DNA of 58,959 nt from NCBI GenBank assembly GCA_001303415.1, contig LJTN01000012.1:1-58959 (forward strand). Direction: 5' to 3'. Below the pieces are notes generated by a model. The model was not told the DNA's origin. It was given only the letters and a program-made list of their open reading frames with translations, and did not search any database. Shown in pieces: positions 43,486 to 51,867 of this stretch (positions are counted from its first letter, which is position 1; the number at the start of each line of letters is the position of its first letter). The translations under genes were made by a program, and so were the position numbers. This DNA is from Myxococcales bacterium SG8_38 (lineage in GTDB: Bacteria; Myxococcota_A; Polyangia; Polyangiales; Houyiibacteriaceae).

Positions 43486-44088
43486 TCAGAGCAACGAGTC
43501 GAGCAGGGCGCTCAAATGCGCGCGTCGCCGCTCGCGATCCGCCTCGGTAAAACGGTCCTCTCCAAAGAGCTGTTTGATGATGGGATCGCGAAAAAAGTAA
43601 ACCACCAGCGCTCCGAGTATCGTCACGTATACATCGCGAGGATCGCCCCCGGCCTTGCTGGTCGCCGGCGGTTTTGCTCCGAGGCCGGTCAGCGCGCGGG
43701 CCATTTCGTCGTAAAAAGCGGTCATCGACCGCTCGACCCGATCCGATGCCGAGGCCATTTCCCAGAGCATGATGCGCACTTGATTGGGGTGGTCCCAGAA
43801 TAGATCGAAGCTTCTCAGGACCGCTTCGCGCGCGGTGAGCCCTGGCTCCTCGCAGCCGAGCTGCTTGAAGAGCTCGAGATGGCGGTCGAATAGGCGACCT
43901 ACCACCTGCTCGTACAGTCGATCCTTCGAGTCGAAGTAGTAGTGGAGCAAACCATGGGTGACGCCCGCGCGCTTGGCGATCGCGACCATCCGGGTGCCAT
44001 GAAACCCGTGCTCGGCAAACTCCTGCTCCGCGGCGTCGAGGATCGTGACCCGCATTTGCTCCGGATCGGCGTCCTTGGGTCTTGCCAC
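43486..44088 (-). CDS. TetR/AcrR family transcriptional regulator
   Basis: A 200-residue one-component regulator. The N-terminal helix-turn-helix spans about residues 12-57: VTILDAAEQEFAEHGFHGTR, then MVAIAKRAGVTHGLLHYYFD. The C-terminal ligand domain is helical and not diagnostic. The gene starts two bases after the stop of the small membrane protein, so both share the promoter at 44773-44801. That promoter overlaps inverted TTATTnACA half-sites, which makes autoregulation likely. The inducer is unknown. Confidence 0.92.
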   Translation of the reverse strand: MARPKDADPEQMRVTILDAAEQEFAEHGFHGTRMVAIAKRAGVTHGLLHYYFDSKDRLYEQVVGRLFDRHLELFKQLGCEEPGLTAREAVLRSFDLFWDHPNQVRIMLWEMASASDRVERSMTAFYDEMARALTGLGAKPPATSKAGGDPRDVYVTILGALVVYFFRDPIIKQLFGEDRFTEADRERRRAHLSALLDSLL

Positions 44089-44090
44089 GA

Positions 44091-44765
44091 TTACCTCGAG
44101 CCGTCCGAAAAGTACGAAGCAGCCGCCTCGTAGGCCCGGGCGAAGTCATTGTCGAACGGATCGTGGATCTCGTAGAGCGCTCCACCGAAGCCCAAGAGCG
44201 CGGTCACGACGATCGCCGCCCCGAGTCCCACCGGAACCCAGAAGCCCGTGCCGCGCCGAATCACCTGGGGCGCCCGCACCCCGAGCACCCCCAGAGCCAC
44301 CGGAATCCCGTAGAACGCATGATAGAGGCCCGCGATGCCGAGCAGCGCGTAGTACGGGTAGAAGAACCACGGCAGGAAGTGCAGCGAAAACGACACGCCA
44401 CCAAAGAACGGCGGCGCATCCGCGAGCACGGCGGGGAGCCGCGTGGCCGCGATGTGCCCGAACACGAAGACAGCCAGATAGTAGGCCGCGTAGCGATGGA
44501 GCCGCAGGCGGAGCGGCGGCTTGGTCCTGGCCCCGCGACGGGCGCGCATCCGCAAGATGCCCGTCACGACATGCACGACCAGGGCGGCGAGGAGACCCAC
44601 TTCGAGCAGCAGCCATTGGTAGACGCCACGGGCCGCTGCTTGGAACCGGTCGTAGAGGTGGGGGCCGATGACCGCGATGGCCGTATTGGTCAGGTGGACC
44701 AGCAGGAAGAGCGAGAAGAGCAGACCGGAGACGGCCTGGGTTTGGGGGAGAGCTCGATTATTCAC
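44091..44765 (-). CDS. Small membrane protein, possible cytochrome b-like four-helix type
   Basis: A 224-residue protein with about five or six hydrophobic segments. Several carry His: SLFLLVHLTNTAIAVIG, LLAALVVHVVTGILR, LAVFVFGHIAATRLP and IAGLYHAFYGIPVALG. His-bearing helices spaced this way recall the succinate dehydrogenase/fumarate reductase cytochrome b fold; haem binding is an inference. The only usable in-frame start near the hydrophobic region is the GTG at 44765, which sits seven bases after a -10, so the mRNA may be leaderless. The frame's long upstream extension is a shadow of another gene. It is co-transcribed with TetR. Confidence 0.7.
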   Translation of the reverse strand: MNNRALPQTQAVSGLLFSLFLLVHLTNTAIAVIGPHLYDRFQAAARGVYQWLLLEVGLLAALVVHVVTGILRMRARRGARTKPPLRLRLHRYAAYYLAVFVFGHIAATRLPAVLADAPPFFGGVSFSLHFLPWFFYPYYALLGIAGLYHAFYGIPVALGVLGVRAPQVIRRGTGFWVPVGLGAAIVVTALLGFGGALYEIHDPFDNDFARAYEAAASYFSDGSR

Positions 44766-44801
44766 AAGTGTGTTAATAACAACTCTGTCAATAACTGTCA
44801 A
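44758..44801 (-). promoter_or_regulatory. Promoter and TetR operator candidate for the membrane protein-tetR unit
   Basis: On the minus strand TTGACA (44801-44796) and TATTAA (44778-44773) are 17 bases apart, and a second TTGACA lies at 44791-44786. Overlapping them are three half-sites: TTATTGACA, TTATTAACA and, inverted, TGTGAATAA; the last two form a 22-bp imperfect palindrome at 44758-44779. A TetR dimer bound there would block the promoter. This AT-rich island stands out from its GC-rich surroundings. Confidence 0.6.
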
Positions 44802-44915
44802 CGGGCGAGTGAGCGTCGCGTTTCGGCCGTAGCCCGACTTGCACGGCGTGTCCTCCGTGCTACTTCCGCCGCTCCCCAACGCACGAAACGCGGCGTTTGG
44901 GGCGTGGTGCAGACG

Positions 44916-45281
44916 ATGACCAAGTCCCCTTTGTCCATTGTGAAAGAGCGCTTCGGGGATGACCCGAAGAAAGCGAAACAGAAGCTGGTCGAGGCCGTGA
45001 AAAAGGCGGCTGGAAAGGACCTGTGGCTCGAACGCGTGAGCGAGGAGAAGGGGCTCGAGCACGTTTCCAACAAGAAGCTGCTCCACCTCGAGCAGGTCTT
45101 CGAAGCGGTCAGCAAGGAGGTCGGTTCCCGCGACCAGCTGATCGGTCAGATCGCCGGTCTTCAGGGTCGGTCGAAGGACGAGGACTACAAGGCTCGCTTG
45201 GCCGAGGAATCGACACCGAGCTTGTGGGATCGGTACCGTGCCGTACAATCGCAGGCGGCCGGGAAACCGGCGAAGGATTGA
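44916..45281 (+). CDS. Small conserved-looking hypothetical protein
   Basis: A 121-residue soluble, charged protein (many Lys and Glu), probably all helical: SIVKERFGDDPKKAKQKLVE, AVKKAAGKDLWLERVSEEKG, then NKKLLHLEQVFEAVSKEVGS. No family is recognised. The ATG at 44916 is the first plausible start; the long open frame before it is antisense to the membrane gene. It is followed after about 50 bases by the RRM gene on the same strand. The Lys-rich helix pattern could suit nucleic-acid or ribosome contact, which is only a guess. Confidence 0.62.
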   Translation: MTKSPLSIVKERFGDDPKKAKQKLVEAVKKAAGKDLWLERVSEEKGLEHVSNKKLLHLEQVFEAVSKEVGSRDQLIGQIAGLQGRSKDEDYKARLAEESTPSLWDRYRAVQSQAAGKPAKD

Positions 45282-45332
45282 GGCACCGCCTCGGCATGGC
45301 GCCGCGTCGGTTGCTCAGTGAAAGAGTTGACC

Positions 45333-45617
45333 ATGAGTAAGAGACTGTTCTGCGGAGGGCTCGCCTGGGGCACGACCACAGAAGACCTTCGAGAGGCGTT
45401 CGCGCCTTTCGGCGAGGTTGCCGATGCAAAGGTCGTGACCGATCGGGAGACTGGCCGTTCGCGGGGCTTCGGATTCGTCACCTTCACCACGGAGGAGGCG
45501 GCTGCTGCAGCGCGCGAGTCGATGGACGGCGCCACGCTCGGCGGACGCACCATCCGAGTCGATCTGGCGCGCGAGCGTCAGGGCGGCGGTGGTGGCGGCG
45601 GCGGTTTCCGGCGCTGA
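45333..45617 (+). CDS. RRM-type RNA-binding protein with Gly-rich tail
   Basis: A 94-residue protein that is one complete RNA recognition motif plus a glycine tail. RNP2 is LFCGGL, RNP1 is RGFGFVTF, and the end is a run of Gly closed by FRR. The layout is like the small cold-inducible Rbp proteins of cyanobacteria and other bacteria, which bind single-stranded RNA. The ATG at 45333 has AAAGAG six bases upstream; GTG 45318 is an alternative. It converges on the prepilin peptidase gene with a four-base gap. Confidence 0.93.
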   Translation: MSKRLFCGGLAWGTTTEDLREAFAPFGEVADAKVVTDRETGRSRGFGFVTFTTEEAAAAARESMDGATLGGRTIRVDLARERQGGGGGGGGFRR

Positions 45618-45621
45618 TCAC

Positions 45622-46533
45622 TCATCGCTGAAGCAAGCCGAAGTACCAAGACAGGATCGCGTCGCCCGCGAGCAGGTACTCGAGCGCCCCGAGCGCGAGA
45701 AACGGCCCGAATGGCAGCTTGAGGAGGCCGACTCGGGTCGGTTCCGGCTCATCGGGCGCCTCGATCACCTCGCCGTCGATGACTCGATCCTCGATCTCGG
45801 GCGTGAGCCTGCGTCCCACGATGAGGGCAAAGATGGCGAACACGAGACCTTGAAGGGAGCCGGCCACCACGCTGAACAGGGCACCCTCCCAACCGAGGAA
45901 TGCTCCGATCATCATGAGCAGCTTGGAGTCGCCTTCGCCCATGCCTCGGCGGCCGGCGAGGCGCTCGTAGCCCCAAACGAAGACCACCTGCACGGCCAAA
46001 TACGCTGCGCCGGCTCCGACTGCCGCGGACCAGATACCGGGCTCGGCGCGAAACGGTGCGCTCGCAAGGCCGAGGGCCGCGCAGGGCAAGCTCACCTCGT
46101 CCGGGATCTCCATCCACTCGAGGTCGACGAAGGTCGCGATCAGCAACCCGCCCGCGAAGATGAAATAGAGGACCGTTTCGATGGCTGCGTCGAGCAGGAG
46201 CGTGTCGGGCTCGGCGCGTACGATCCACTGCTCGGCAATCGCGACCGACAAGACCGCACCGAGGAGCTCTACCAAGGGGTAGCGCGCCGAGATCGGCGCC
46301 CCGCAACAACTGGCTTTCCCGCGAAGCGCGAGCCATCCCAGGATGGGTATATTCGTCCACGCGCGCACGGGGGCGCCGCATGCGGGGCAGTGGCTCGGAG
46401 GCGACACGACCGACATGCCTCGCGGCCAACGGTAGATCGCAACGTTGAAGAAGCTTCCCCATGCCGCGCCCCACGCAAAAGCCGCCACCCACACGAACCA
46501 GCGGGGTACCTCCGCAGCAAGCATCGTCCCCAT
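45622..46533 (-). CDS. pilD: Type IV prepilin peptidase / N-methyltransferase
   Basis: An integral membrane aspartyl protease that cuts type IV prepilins and type II secretion pseudopilins and methylates the new N-terminus. It has 303 residues. The cytoplasmic zinc motif has both CxxC-like pairs (HCPACGAPV and ASCCGAPIS) after GSFFNVAIYRWP. The two catalytic Asp are in ATFVDLEWMEIPDE and GRRGMGEGDSKLL. About seven or eight membrane segments. Start ATG 46533 or 46524. No pilin gene is adjacent. The proB start lies 91 bases away on the other strand. Confidence 0.93.
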   Translation of the reverse strand: MGTMLAAEVPRWFVWVAAFAWGAAWGSFFNVAIYRWPRGMSVVSPPSHCPACGAPVRAWTNIPILGWLALRGKASCCGAPISARYPLVELLGAVLSVAIAEQWIVRAEPDTLLLDAAIETVLYFIFAGGLLIATFVDLEWMEIPDEVSLPCAALGLASAPFRAEPGIWSAAVGAGAAYLAVQVVFVWGYERLAGRRGMGEGDSKLLMMIGAFLGWEGALFSVVAGSLQGLVFAIFALIVGRRLTPEIEDRVIDGEVIEAPDEPEPTRVGLLKLPFGPFLALGALEYLLAGDAILSWYFGLLQR

Positions 46534-46624
46534 GCTAGCAGCGAAAGGGGGGCTGTCCCCTTTTTGTGCGGTCGTCATTCCCTGGTTGCAGCCCTCCCTA
46601 GCGGATGCGATTCAGAGCCTGACC

Positions 46625-47734
46625 ATGAGCATTGACGAGACCAGAGCCGCGCTTCGGGACTGCAAGCGAATCGTGGTGAAGATCGGCAGCCGTGCCCTGT
46701 GCGCCGAGGGAGGCCGTTTCGTCCAGGTGGCCGAGCAGGTCGCTACGCAAGTGCGGGCAGGGCGCAAAGTCGTGCTCGTCTCGTCCGGCGCGGTAGCGGT
46801 TGGACGGGAGCGACTGGGTCTCGCGGAGCGTCCGAAGAAGATCGCGCTGCTGCAGGCCGCGGCGGCCACGGGTCAGTCGCTGCTGATGCGGGCCTACGAA
46901 GACGCGTTCGAAGCGCGCGGTCTTCACATCGCGCAGGTGCTCTTGACCCATGACGTGATGAGCGATCGGGAGCGATATCTGAATGCGCGTCAGGCGATCG
47001 ACGAGCTGCTCAGGCTCGGCGTCGTGCCGATCATCAACGAAAACGACACGGTTTCGATCGACGAGCTCCGCTTCGGCGACAACGACCAGCTGGCTGCGAT
47101 GGTGTGCACGTTGATCGGCGCGGACTTGCTCGTCTTGCTGAGCGATGTGAGCGGCATCCTGGATGACCAGGCCGAGCGAATCTCCTTGGTGCGCGCAGTC
47201 GAAGACATCGAACGTTTCATCAGACCGCCCGATGACGACATGGGGCTCGGCGGCATGCAGTCGAAGGTCGAAGCGGCGCGGCGTGCCACGTTGCATGGTC
47301 TGCCGGTCGCGATCGGCCCGGCAGCCTCGGCGAACTTCCTCGATGCGCTGATGCGAGGAGACGACGTGGGAACCTTGCTGTTGCCGCATGGCTCACCCTT
47401 GCCGAGCCGCAAGCATTGGATTGCCTATACGCTCAAGCCGCGCGGTCGAATCATGGTCGATGCGGGTGCGCGCCGTGCGCTCGAGAAACGCAACTCGAGC
47501 TTGCTTCCTGCGGGCGTCGTTTCGGTGGCGGGTACTTTCGGCGTCGGTGACGCGGTGTCGATCGTGGCCGAGGACGGCACGGAGCTCGCGCGTGGTCTTG
47601 CGCGCTACGCCGCCGACGAAGTGAGGTTGCTCGCAGGCGGGCACAGTCAACAGATCGTCGAGCGCATCGGCAGCCATGCTGGTGACGAAATCGTTCATCG
47701 AGACGACATCGTGCTGACCAAAAAAGGCGGCTGA
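46625..47734 (+). CDS. proB: Glutamate 5-kinase
   Basis: First enzyme of proline synthesis: phosphorylates glutamate to gamma-glutamyl phosphate. It has 369 residues. The amino-acid kinase domain shows RIVVKIGSRAL, VLVSSGAVAVGRERLGL, VPIINENDTVSIDELRFGDN and GLGGMQSKVEAARRA. A C-terminal PUA domain (GRIMVDAGARRAL through VLTKKGG) is present as in the long form of the enzyme. The ATG at 46625 begins the domain; the open frame reaches 46445 without meaning. proA follows after 46 bases. Confidence 0.96.
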   Translation: MSIDETRAALRDCKRIVVKIGSRALCAEGGRFVQVAEQVATQVRAGRKVVLVSSGAVAVGRERLGLAERPKKIALLQAAAATGQSLLMRAYEDAFEARGLHIAQVLLTHDVMSDRERYLNARQAIDELLRLGVVPIINENDTVSIDELRFGDNDQLAAMVCTLIGADLLVLLSDVSGILDDQAERISLVRAVEDIERFIRPPDDDMGLGGMQSKVEAARRATLHGLPVAIGPAASANFLDALMRGDDVGTLLLPHGSPLPSRKHWIAYTLKPRGRIMVDAGARRALEKRNSSLLPAGVVSVAGTFGVGDAVSIVAEDGTELARGLARYAADEVRLLAGGHSQQIVERIGSHAGDEIVHRDDIVLTKKGG

Positions 47735-47780
47735 ACCGGACGGCTCCCGTCAGCGGCGAAAAGTGCTACCGTAGCCGGCC

Positions 47781-49046
47781 ATGAGTGAAGACTTGACCGC
47801 ATTGGTGACGGGCTTGGCCAAGCGAGCCAAAGAGGCCTCGCGCGTGCTCGCAGTTGCAAGCACCGAGCGGAAGAACGCCGTGTTGCGCCGCGCCGCGAAG
47901 GCGCTTCGAGGCGAGCCGGGGGACCGCGTGCTCGAAGCGAATGCAAAGGACCTCGGGGCCGCGCAGGAGATGGGGCTCTCGAAAGCCATGCTCGACCGCT
48001 TGAAGCTGGATCGCAAGCGCCTCGACGCAGTGGCCGATGGCGTCGATCAGGTGGCCTCCCTGCCCGATCCGGTGGGCAGCGTCGTGGAGGAACGGGTGCT
48101 CGCCAATGGCCTGCGGATCGGGAAGATGCGGGCGCCGCTCGGTCTGATTGGAATCATCTACGAGTCACGGCCCAACGTCACCGCGGATGCCGCGTCGCTC
48201 TGTCTGAAGAGCGGAAACGCAGTGCTGCTTCGTGGGGGCAAAGAAGCTTTTCACAGCAATTCGGCGATCGCGGAGATCTTCGAGCGCGCCCTGCGCGAGG
48301 AGGGTTTGCCCGCCGAGGCTGTCACACTTCTACCTACCACGGATCGACAAGCTACTTTGGTGATGATCAGCCTTGATGGTATCGTGGATATGGTCATCCC
48401 CAGAGGTGGAGAAGGATTGATTCGGTTCGTCGCCGAGCACGCAAGAGTTCCCGTCATCCAGCACTACAAAGGTGTCTGCCACGTCTTCGTAGACCGCAGC
48501 GCCGACCCGGAGATGGCTCTTCGGATCGCCCTGAACGCCAAGGTACAGCGGCCAGGCGTCTGCAACGCCATGGAGACCTTGCTCGTCGACGAGCACATCG
48601 CGCCCACGTTTCTGCCGAAGGTGGGCGCAGCGATGAAAGCAGAGGGCGTGGAGATCCGCGCCGACGAGCGGGCGGCGGAGATCCTGGGCGAGGTCAAGCG
48701 CGCGACGCCCGAAGACTGGGACACCGAATATTTGGACCTGATCCTCAACGTGGCGGTCGTCGACGGAATCGACGGCGCGCTCGCCCACGTGGCCCAGCAC
48801 GGCTCGAATCACACCGAAGCGATCGTCACGCAGGACGGGGCGAACGCAGATCGCTGGATGCGCGAAGTCGACGCAAGCCTCGTTCTCGTCAATGCGTCCA
48901 CCCGTTTCAACGACGGATTCGCCCTCGGGCTGGGTGCGGAGATCGGAATTTCGACAACAAAGCTTCATGCATATGGTCCAATGGGTCTCGCAGAGCTGTG
49001 TACGCTCAAATGGGTCGGGCAGGGTGAGGGCCAGGTCCGGCAGTAA
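47781..49046 (+). CDS. proA: Glutamate-5-semialdehyde dehydrogenase (gamma-glutamyl phosphate reductase)
   Basis: Second enzyme of proline synthesis: NADPH-dependent reduction of gamma-glutamyl phosphate. It has 421 residues. Motifs: APLGLIGIIYESRPNVTADA, SGNAVLLRGGKEAFHSN, DMVIPRGGEGLIRFV, and VQRPGVCNAMETLLVDEH with the catalytic Cys, then EIGISTTKLHAYGPMGL. Its stop (49044-49046) is inside the Shine-Dalgarno of rsfS, so the next gene may depend on proA translation. In many bacteria nadD sits between proA and rsfS; it is absent here. Confidence 0.97.
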   Translation: MSEDLTALVTGLAKRAKEASRVLAVASTERKNAVLRRAAKALRGEPGDRVLEANAKDLGAAQEMGLSKAMLDRLKLDRKRLDAVADGVDQVASLPDPVGSVVEERVLANGLRIGKMRAPLGLIGIIYESRPNVTADAASLCLKSGNAVLLRGGKEAFHSNSAIAEIFERALREEGLPAEAVTLLPTTDRQATLVMISLDGIVDMVIPRGGEGLIRFVAEHARVPVIQHYKGVCHVFVDRSADPEMALRIALNAKVQRPGVCNAMETLLVDEHIAPTFLPKVGAAMKAEGVEIRADERAAEILGEVKRATPEDWDTEYLDLILNVAVVDGIDGALAHVAQHGSNHTEAIVTQDGANADRWMREVDASLVLVNASTRFNDGFALGLGAEIGISTTKLHAYGPMGLAELCTLKWVGQGEGQVRQ

Positions 49047-49051
49047 GGAGG
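49045..49051 (+). promoter_or_regulatory. Shine-Dalgarno that fixes the TTG start of rsfS
   Basis: AAGGAGG, a perfect match, lies seven bases before TTG at 49059 and overlaps the proA stop codon. It decides for the rare TTG start and suggests translational coupling between proA and rsfS. Confidence 0.8.
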
Positions 49052-49058
49052 AAACTAG

Positions 49059-49502
49059 TTGCCGAAACAAGCACCGGGTGCACAACTGAAAACGAATCCG
49101 AGCTCCCTTTCGAAACCCGATCCACAAGCCAGTCGAGAGCTGGCCCTGAGGATCGCCGAAGCAGCGCTCGACAAGAAAGCAAGAAGAATCGAGATCATCG
49201 ACGTGCGAGGCAAGGTCGACTACACCGACTACGTCGTCGTGATGAGTGGTCGTAGCGATCGCCAAGTCGCCGCCATCGCACGAGGCATCGAAGAAGACCT
49301 CAAGAGCAAGTACGGCGCGCGATGCGCGGGGGTAGAAGGGCTCCCGCAGGCCAACTGGGTGCTCCTCGATTTCGGCGATGTCGTCGTGCACATCTTTCAT
49401 CAAGACACACGCGGGTACTACGACCTCGAAGCCCTGTGGCTCGATGCAGATCGCGTGGAGTTCGAGGGAGGTGAGGGCGACGAGGGTTTCGTCTTTCCCT
49501 GA
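49059..49502 (+). CDS. rsfS: Ribosome silencing factor RsfS (Iojap family)
   Basis: Binds ribosomal protein uL14 and blocks joining of the subunits when nutrients are scarce. It has 147 residues. Family blocks are VDYTDYVVVMSGRSDRQVAA, GVEGLPQANWVLLDFGDVVV and IFHQDTRGYYDLEALW. About 25 N-terminal residues precede the domain. The TTG start is supported by the AAGGAGG site at 49045-49051. It is followed after 12 bases by rlmH, the usual partner. Confidence 0.96.
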   Translation: MPKQAPGAQLKTNPSSLSKPDPQASRELALRIAEAALDKKARRIEIIDVRGKVDYTDYVVVMSGRSDRQVAAIARGIEEDLKSKYGARCAGVEGLPQANWVLLDFGDVVVHIFHQDTRGYYDLEALWLDADRVEFEGGEGDEGFVFP

Positions 49503-49514
49503 CCCTCTCGGATC

Positions 49515-49955
49515 GTGCGCATCAAAGTCGTCGCCGTCGGAAAAGCGAAAGACCGCGATCTGCGGTCGCTGCTGAACGACTACTACGCGCGCATCGAACG
49601 GTACACGAAGCTCGAAGAAGTCGAGATCAAGGATGCGGCACCCGACGAGGTGGCAGCGCGCCTTTCGCGGGCGATTCCCGAACGGTCCCGGGTCGTGGCG
49701 CTCGAAGTGGACGGCCGCGCGTACAGCAGTCGCGACTTGGCAGCCTGGTTGGGGCGCGCGGAGAACGAGTCGGTCCAAACGGTGGTCTTTCTGATAGGCG
49801 GCGCCTACGGGCTGCCAGGAGAGCTTTCGAGCGCGGCCGACCTGCGATTGTCTCTGTCCGCCATGACGTTTCCGCATCGCCTGGCCCGGCTGGTCTTGGC
49901 CGAGCAAGTCTACCGCGCCTTCACCATCCTTCGCGGCGAGCCGTACGACCACTAG
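49515..49955 (+). CDS. rlmH: 23S rRNA (pseudouridine-1915-N3) methyltransferase RlmH
   Basis: A SPOUT methyltransferase that adds N3-methyl to pseudouridine 1915 of 23S rRNA. It has 146 residues from a GTG start. MRIKVVAVGKAKDRDLRSLL opens the protein, VVFLIGGAYGLPGEL is the SAM-binding knot, and AMTFPHRLARLVLAEQVYRA with ILRGEPYDH closes it, as in nearly all homologues. It follows rsfS by 12 bases, the standard gene order. Confidence 0.97.
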   Translation: MRIKVVAVGKAKDRDLRSLLNDYYARIERYTKLEEVEIKDAAPDEVAARLSRAIPERSRVVALEVDGRAYSSRDLAAWLGRAENESVQTVVFLIGGAYGLPGELSSAADLRLSLSAMTFPHRLARLVLAEQVYRAFTILRGEPYDH

Positions 49956-49991
49956 GGCGCAACGCGTTCGGATTTCGCCCGATACGGCCTC

Positions 49992-50612
49992 GTGCATCCG
50001 TTCTTGGAAGGCCTGCTCGCCCTAGTCGCGCCGCTGCAATGCCCGGGCTGCGAGGAGCCGATCCATTGCCTAGGTTTCTGCGGCACGTGTGCTTCGCTGG
50101 TCGAGCCGTCGACCGAGCGCGGCGCGGCGTTCGTATACGGAGGCCCGGTGGCAGACGCCATCCACCGCTTCAAGTACGACGGACGCAGCGAGCTCGCCAA
50201 CGCGTTGGGGGCGCTCATGCGCGAGGCGGCCCTTCGGCTCGAGGGCGATGTCGACGCGGTGGTCCCGGTACCGCTTCACTGGAGGCGCCGCCGGGCACGG
50301 GGCTACGACCAGGCAGCGCTCCTAGCAAAGCCCGTAGCGCAAGCGCTCGGTGTTCCCGTTCGGCTGCGGGGCTTGCGCCGCGTGCGTGACACGCCGAGCC
50401 AAGTCGACCTCTCCCATCGCGAGCGGCAGCGCAACGTCGAGGGGGCGTTCGCGCCGTTTCGTCTGCATGGTGCGCGTCGCGTGTTGTTGATCGACGACGT
50501 CCGCACGACCGGAGCCACGCTAGACGCTGCCTCTCGCGCCTCGAAAGCAGGCGGAGCCCGCGAGGTCCACACACTTGTCCTGGCGGCTCGCTTTCTCGAC
50601 GGAGCCGCGTAA
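49992..50612 (+). CDS. ComF family phosphoribosyltransferase-like protein
   Basis: A ComF/GntX-type protein of 206 residues. The N-terminus has a zinc finger with CPGCEEPIHCLGFCGTC, the middle has VVPVPLHWRRRRARGYDQAA, and the PRPP loop is VLLIDDVRTTGATLDAAS. ComF helps DNA uptake in naturally competent bacteria, but homologues are widespread and their reaction is not settled. The GTG at 49992 starts just before the zinc finger. It is 36 bases after rlmH, in the same direction. Confidence 0.92.
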   Translation: MHPFLEGLLALVAPLQCPGCEEPIHCLGFCGTCASLVEPSTERGAAFVYGGPVADAIHRFKYDGRSELANALGALMREAALRLEGDVDAVVPVPLHWRRRRARGYDQAALLAKPVAQALGVPVRLRGLRRVRDTPSQVDLSHRERQRNVEGAFAPFRLHGARRVLLIDDVRTTGATLDAASRASKAGGAREVHTLVLAARFLDGAA

Positions 50613-50621
50613 AGTACGCGC

Positions 50622-51398
50622 GTGCGCCTCCTCCTCCTCTCGTGCGCGTGCTTGGTGGCATGCACGAAGCCCGAGCCGGTTCAGGACCCCCTCGATTACC
50701 TGCGTGTGGGGGTCGACCCTCGTCACGAAGCGGACGCCATCATTGCAGACTTGCGTGCGCACGGCTTCGAGATCGGGCGCCGCATCGACGAGCCGCGCTA
50801 CGTCACCTTCGATGCATTTCATGGCGCTGATTCGACGGTGCGCGTAGTCACCTCCCGAGGGCCTGCCCTGTCGATCCAAGTGCCCGACGTTCGCTGGCCC
50901 GAGCGTCTGTGGGTCGGGCTCGCGCCCGGTTACCGGGCGGACTTCGACGGAGACGGACAGAAGGACGTCTTGGTGTCGATACGCGAGCGAGACCGAGCGT
51001 GCCTGGCCTGGGCCCAGGTGACGGCCGACGGCTTCGTCTCGGAGGTGTTTCGTCCCCGCGAGGCGTGGGGAGAATCGCCATGCGTCATCGAAATCGACGC
51101 CGAGCGGCCGCGCGTGCTGCTCGAGGTTTCCGTCCCCGATGCCCCGGCGCTGCAAGCGCGCGTTCGAATCCCGGTCACCACGCGGGGTCGACAATGGGTC
51201 CTCGATGACTCGCCCGAGGCGGACGCACACTGGGATCGCGAGATCGAAGCACGGGAGCGCGCTCTCGAGCAGGCTGCGGCGAGCGGCGATTCCGCCGCAA
51301 CTCGACGCCTACGCGCGGAGCTCGAGTGGCTCGGGCAACTTCGCAAAGCCGAAGAGCCCGTGCTAGAGCCGGCCGAGGATGGCGAAGAAGCGCGTTGA
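50622..51398 (+). CDS. Hypothetical lipoprotein
   Basis: A 258-residue predicted lipoprotein: the short signal RLLLLSCACLVACTKPE has a lipobox (LVAC). The body includes YRADFDGDGQKDVLVSIRER, a DxDGDGxxD calcium-loop-like motif of the kind found in FG-GAP/VCBS repeats, and ends in a Glu/Arg-rich helical region of about 70 residues. No family recognised. It starts ten bases after the ComF-like gene and overlaps smpB by 20 bases, so it is within the operon. GTG start. Confidence 0.75.
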   Translation: MRLLLLSCACLVACTKPEPVQDPLDYLRVGVDPRHEADAIIADLRAHGFEIGRRIDEPRYVTFDAFHGADSTVRVVTSRGPALSIQVPDVRWPERLWVGLAPGYRADFDGDGQKDVLVSIRERDRACLAWAQVTADGFVSEVFRPREAWGESPCVIEIDAERPRVLLEVSVPDAPALQARVRIPVTTRGRQWVLDDSPEADAHWDREIEARERALEQAAASGDSAATRRLRAELEWLGQLRKAEEPVLEPAEDGEEAR

Positions 51399-51867
51399 CA
51401 AAGGCGTTCCGGGCATGGAGCTCCTGGTGTGCCGAAATCCCAAGGCGGCGCAGCGATACGACATCGAGGAGCGGCTCGAGGCCGGCATGGTCTTGTATGG
51501 TACGGAGGTCAAGAGCTTGAGAGCGCGACGTGCGAACCTCGAAGGCGCATATTGCCGAATCGACGACGACGAGCTCTTTCTCTACGGCATGCACATCGCC
51601 CCATACGAGCAAGCCGGGCATGCGGGTCACGACCCCCAACGGCGCCGCAAGCTCTTGGTGCACAAGCGAGAGATCGAAAGGCTTCGAGGCCGGCTCACCA
51701 CCCGCGGGTACGCGCTAGTCCCCCTTCAAGCCTATTTCAAGAACGGCGTGGCAAAGGTCCAGCTCGGGCTCGGGCGCGGCAAGAAGAAGGGTGACGAGCG
51801 CGAGACGATCCGACGTCAGGAGGACCTCAAGGAAGCGCGTGCCGCCATGGAGCGACGGAAGGGATGA
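51379..51867 (+). CDS. smpB: SsrA-binding protein SmpB
   Basis: The tmRNA partner that rescues stalled ribosomes. It has 162 residues. Family blocks: CRNPKAAQRYDIEERLEAG, LYGTEVKSLRARRANLEGAY, HDPQRRRKLLVHKREIERL and LVPLQAYFKNGVAKVQLGLG followed by GRGKKKGDER. The ATG at 51379 lies inside the end of the lipoprotein gene. ssrA itself was not found in the window. Its stop overlaps the start of the PilZ-like gene (ATGA). Confidence 0.97.
   Translation: MAKKRVDKGVPGMELLVCRNPKAAQRYDIEERLEAGMVLYGTEVKSLRARRANLEGAYCRIDDDELFLYGMHIAPYEQAGHAGHDPQRRRKLLVHKREIERLRGRLTTRGYALVPLQAYFKNGVAKVQLGLGRGKKKGDERETIRRQEDLKEARAAMERRKG

Noticed and set aside
48330-49997. 555-codon minus-strand frame
   Set aside because: Antisense to proA, rsfS and rlmH, all of which have unmistakable motifs.
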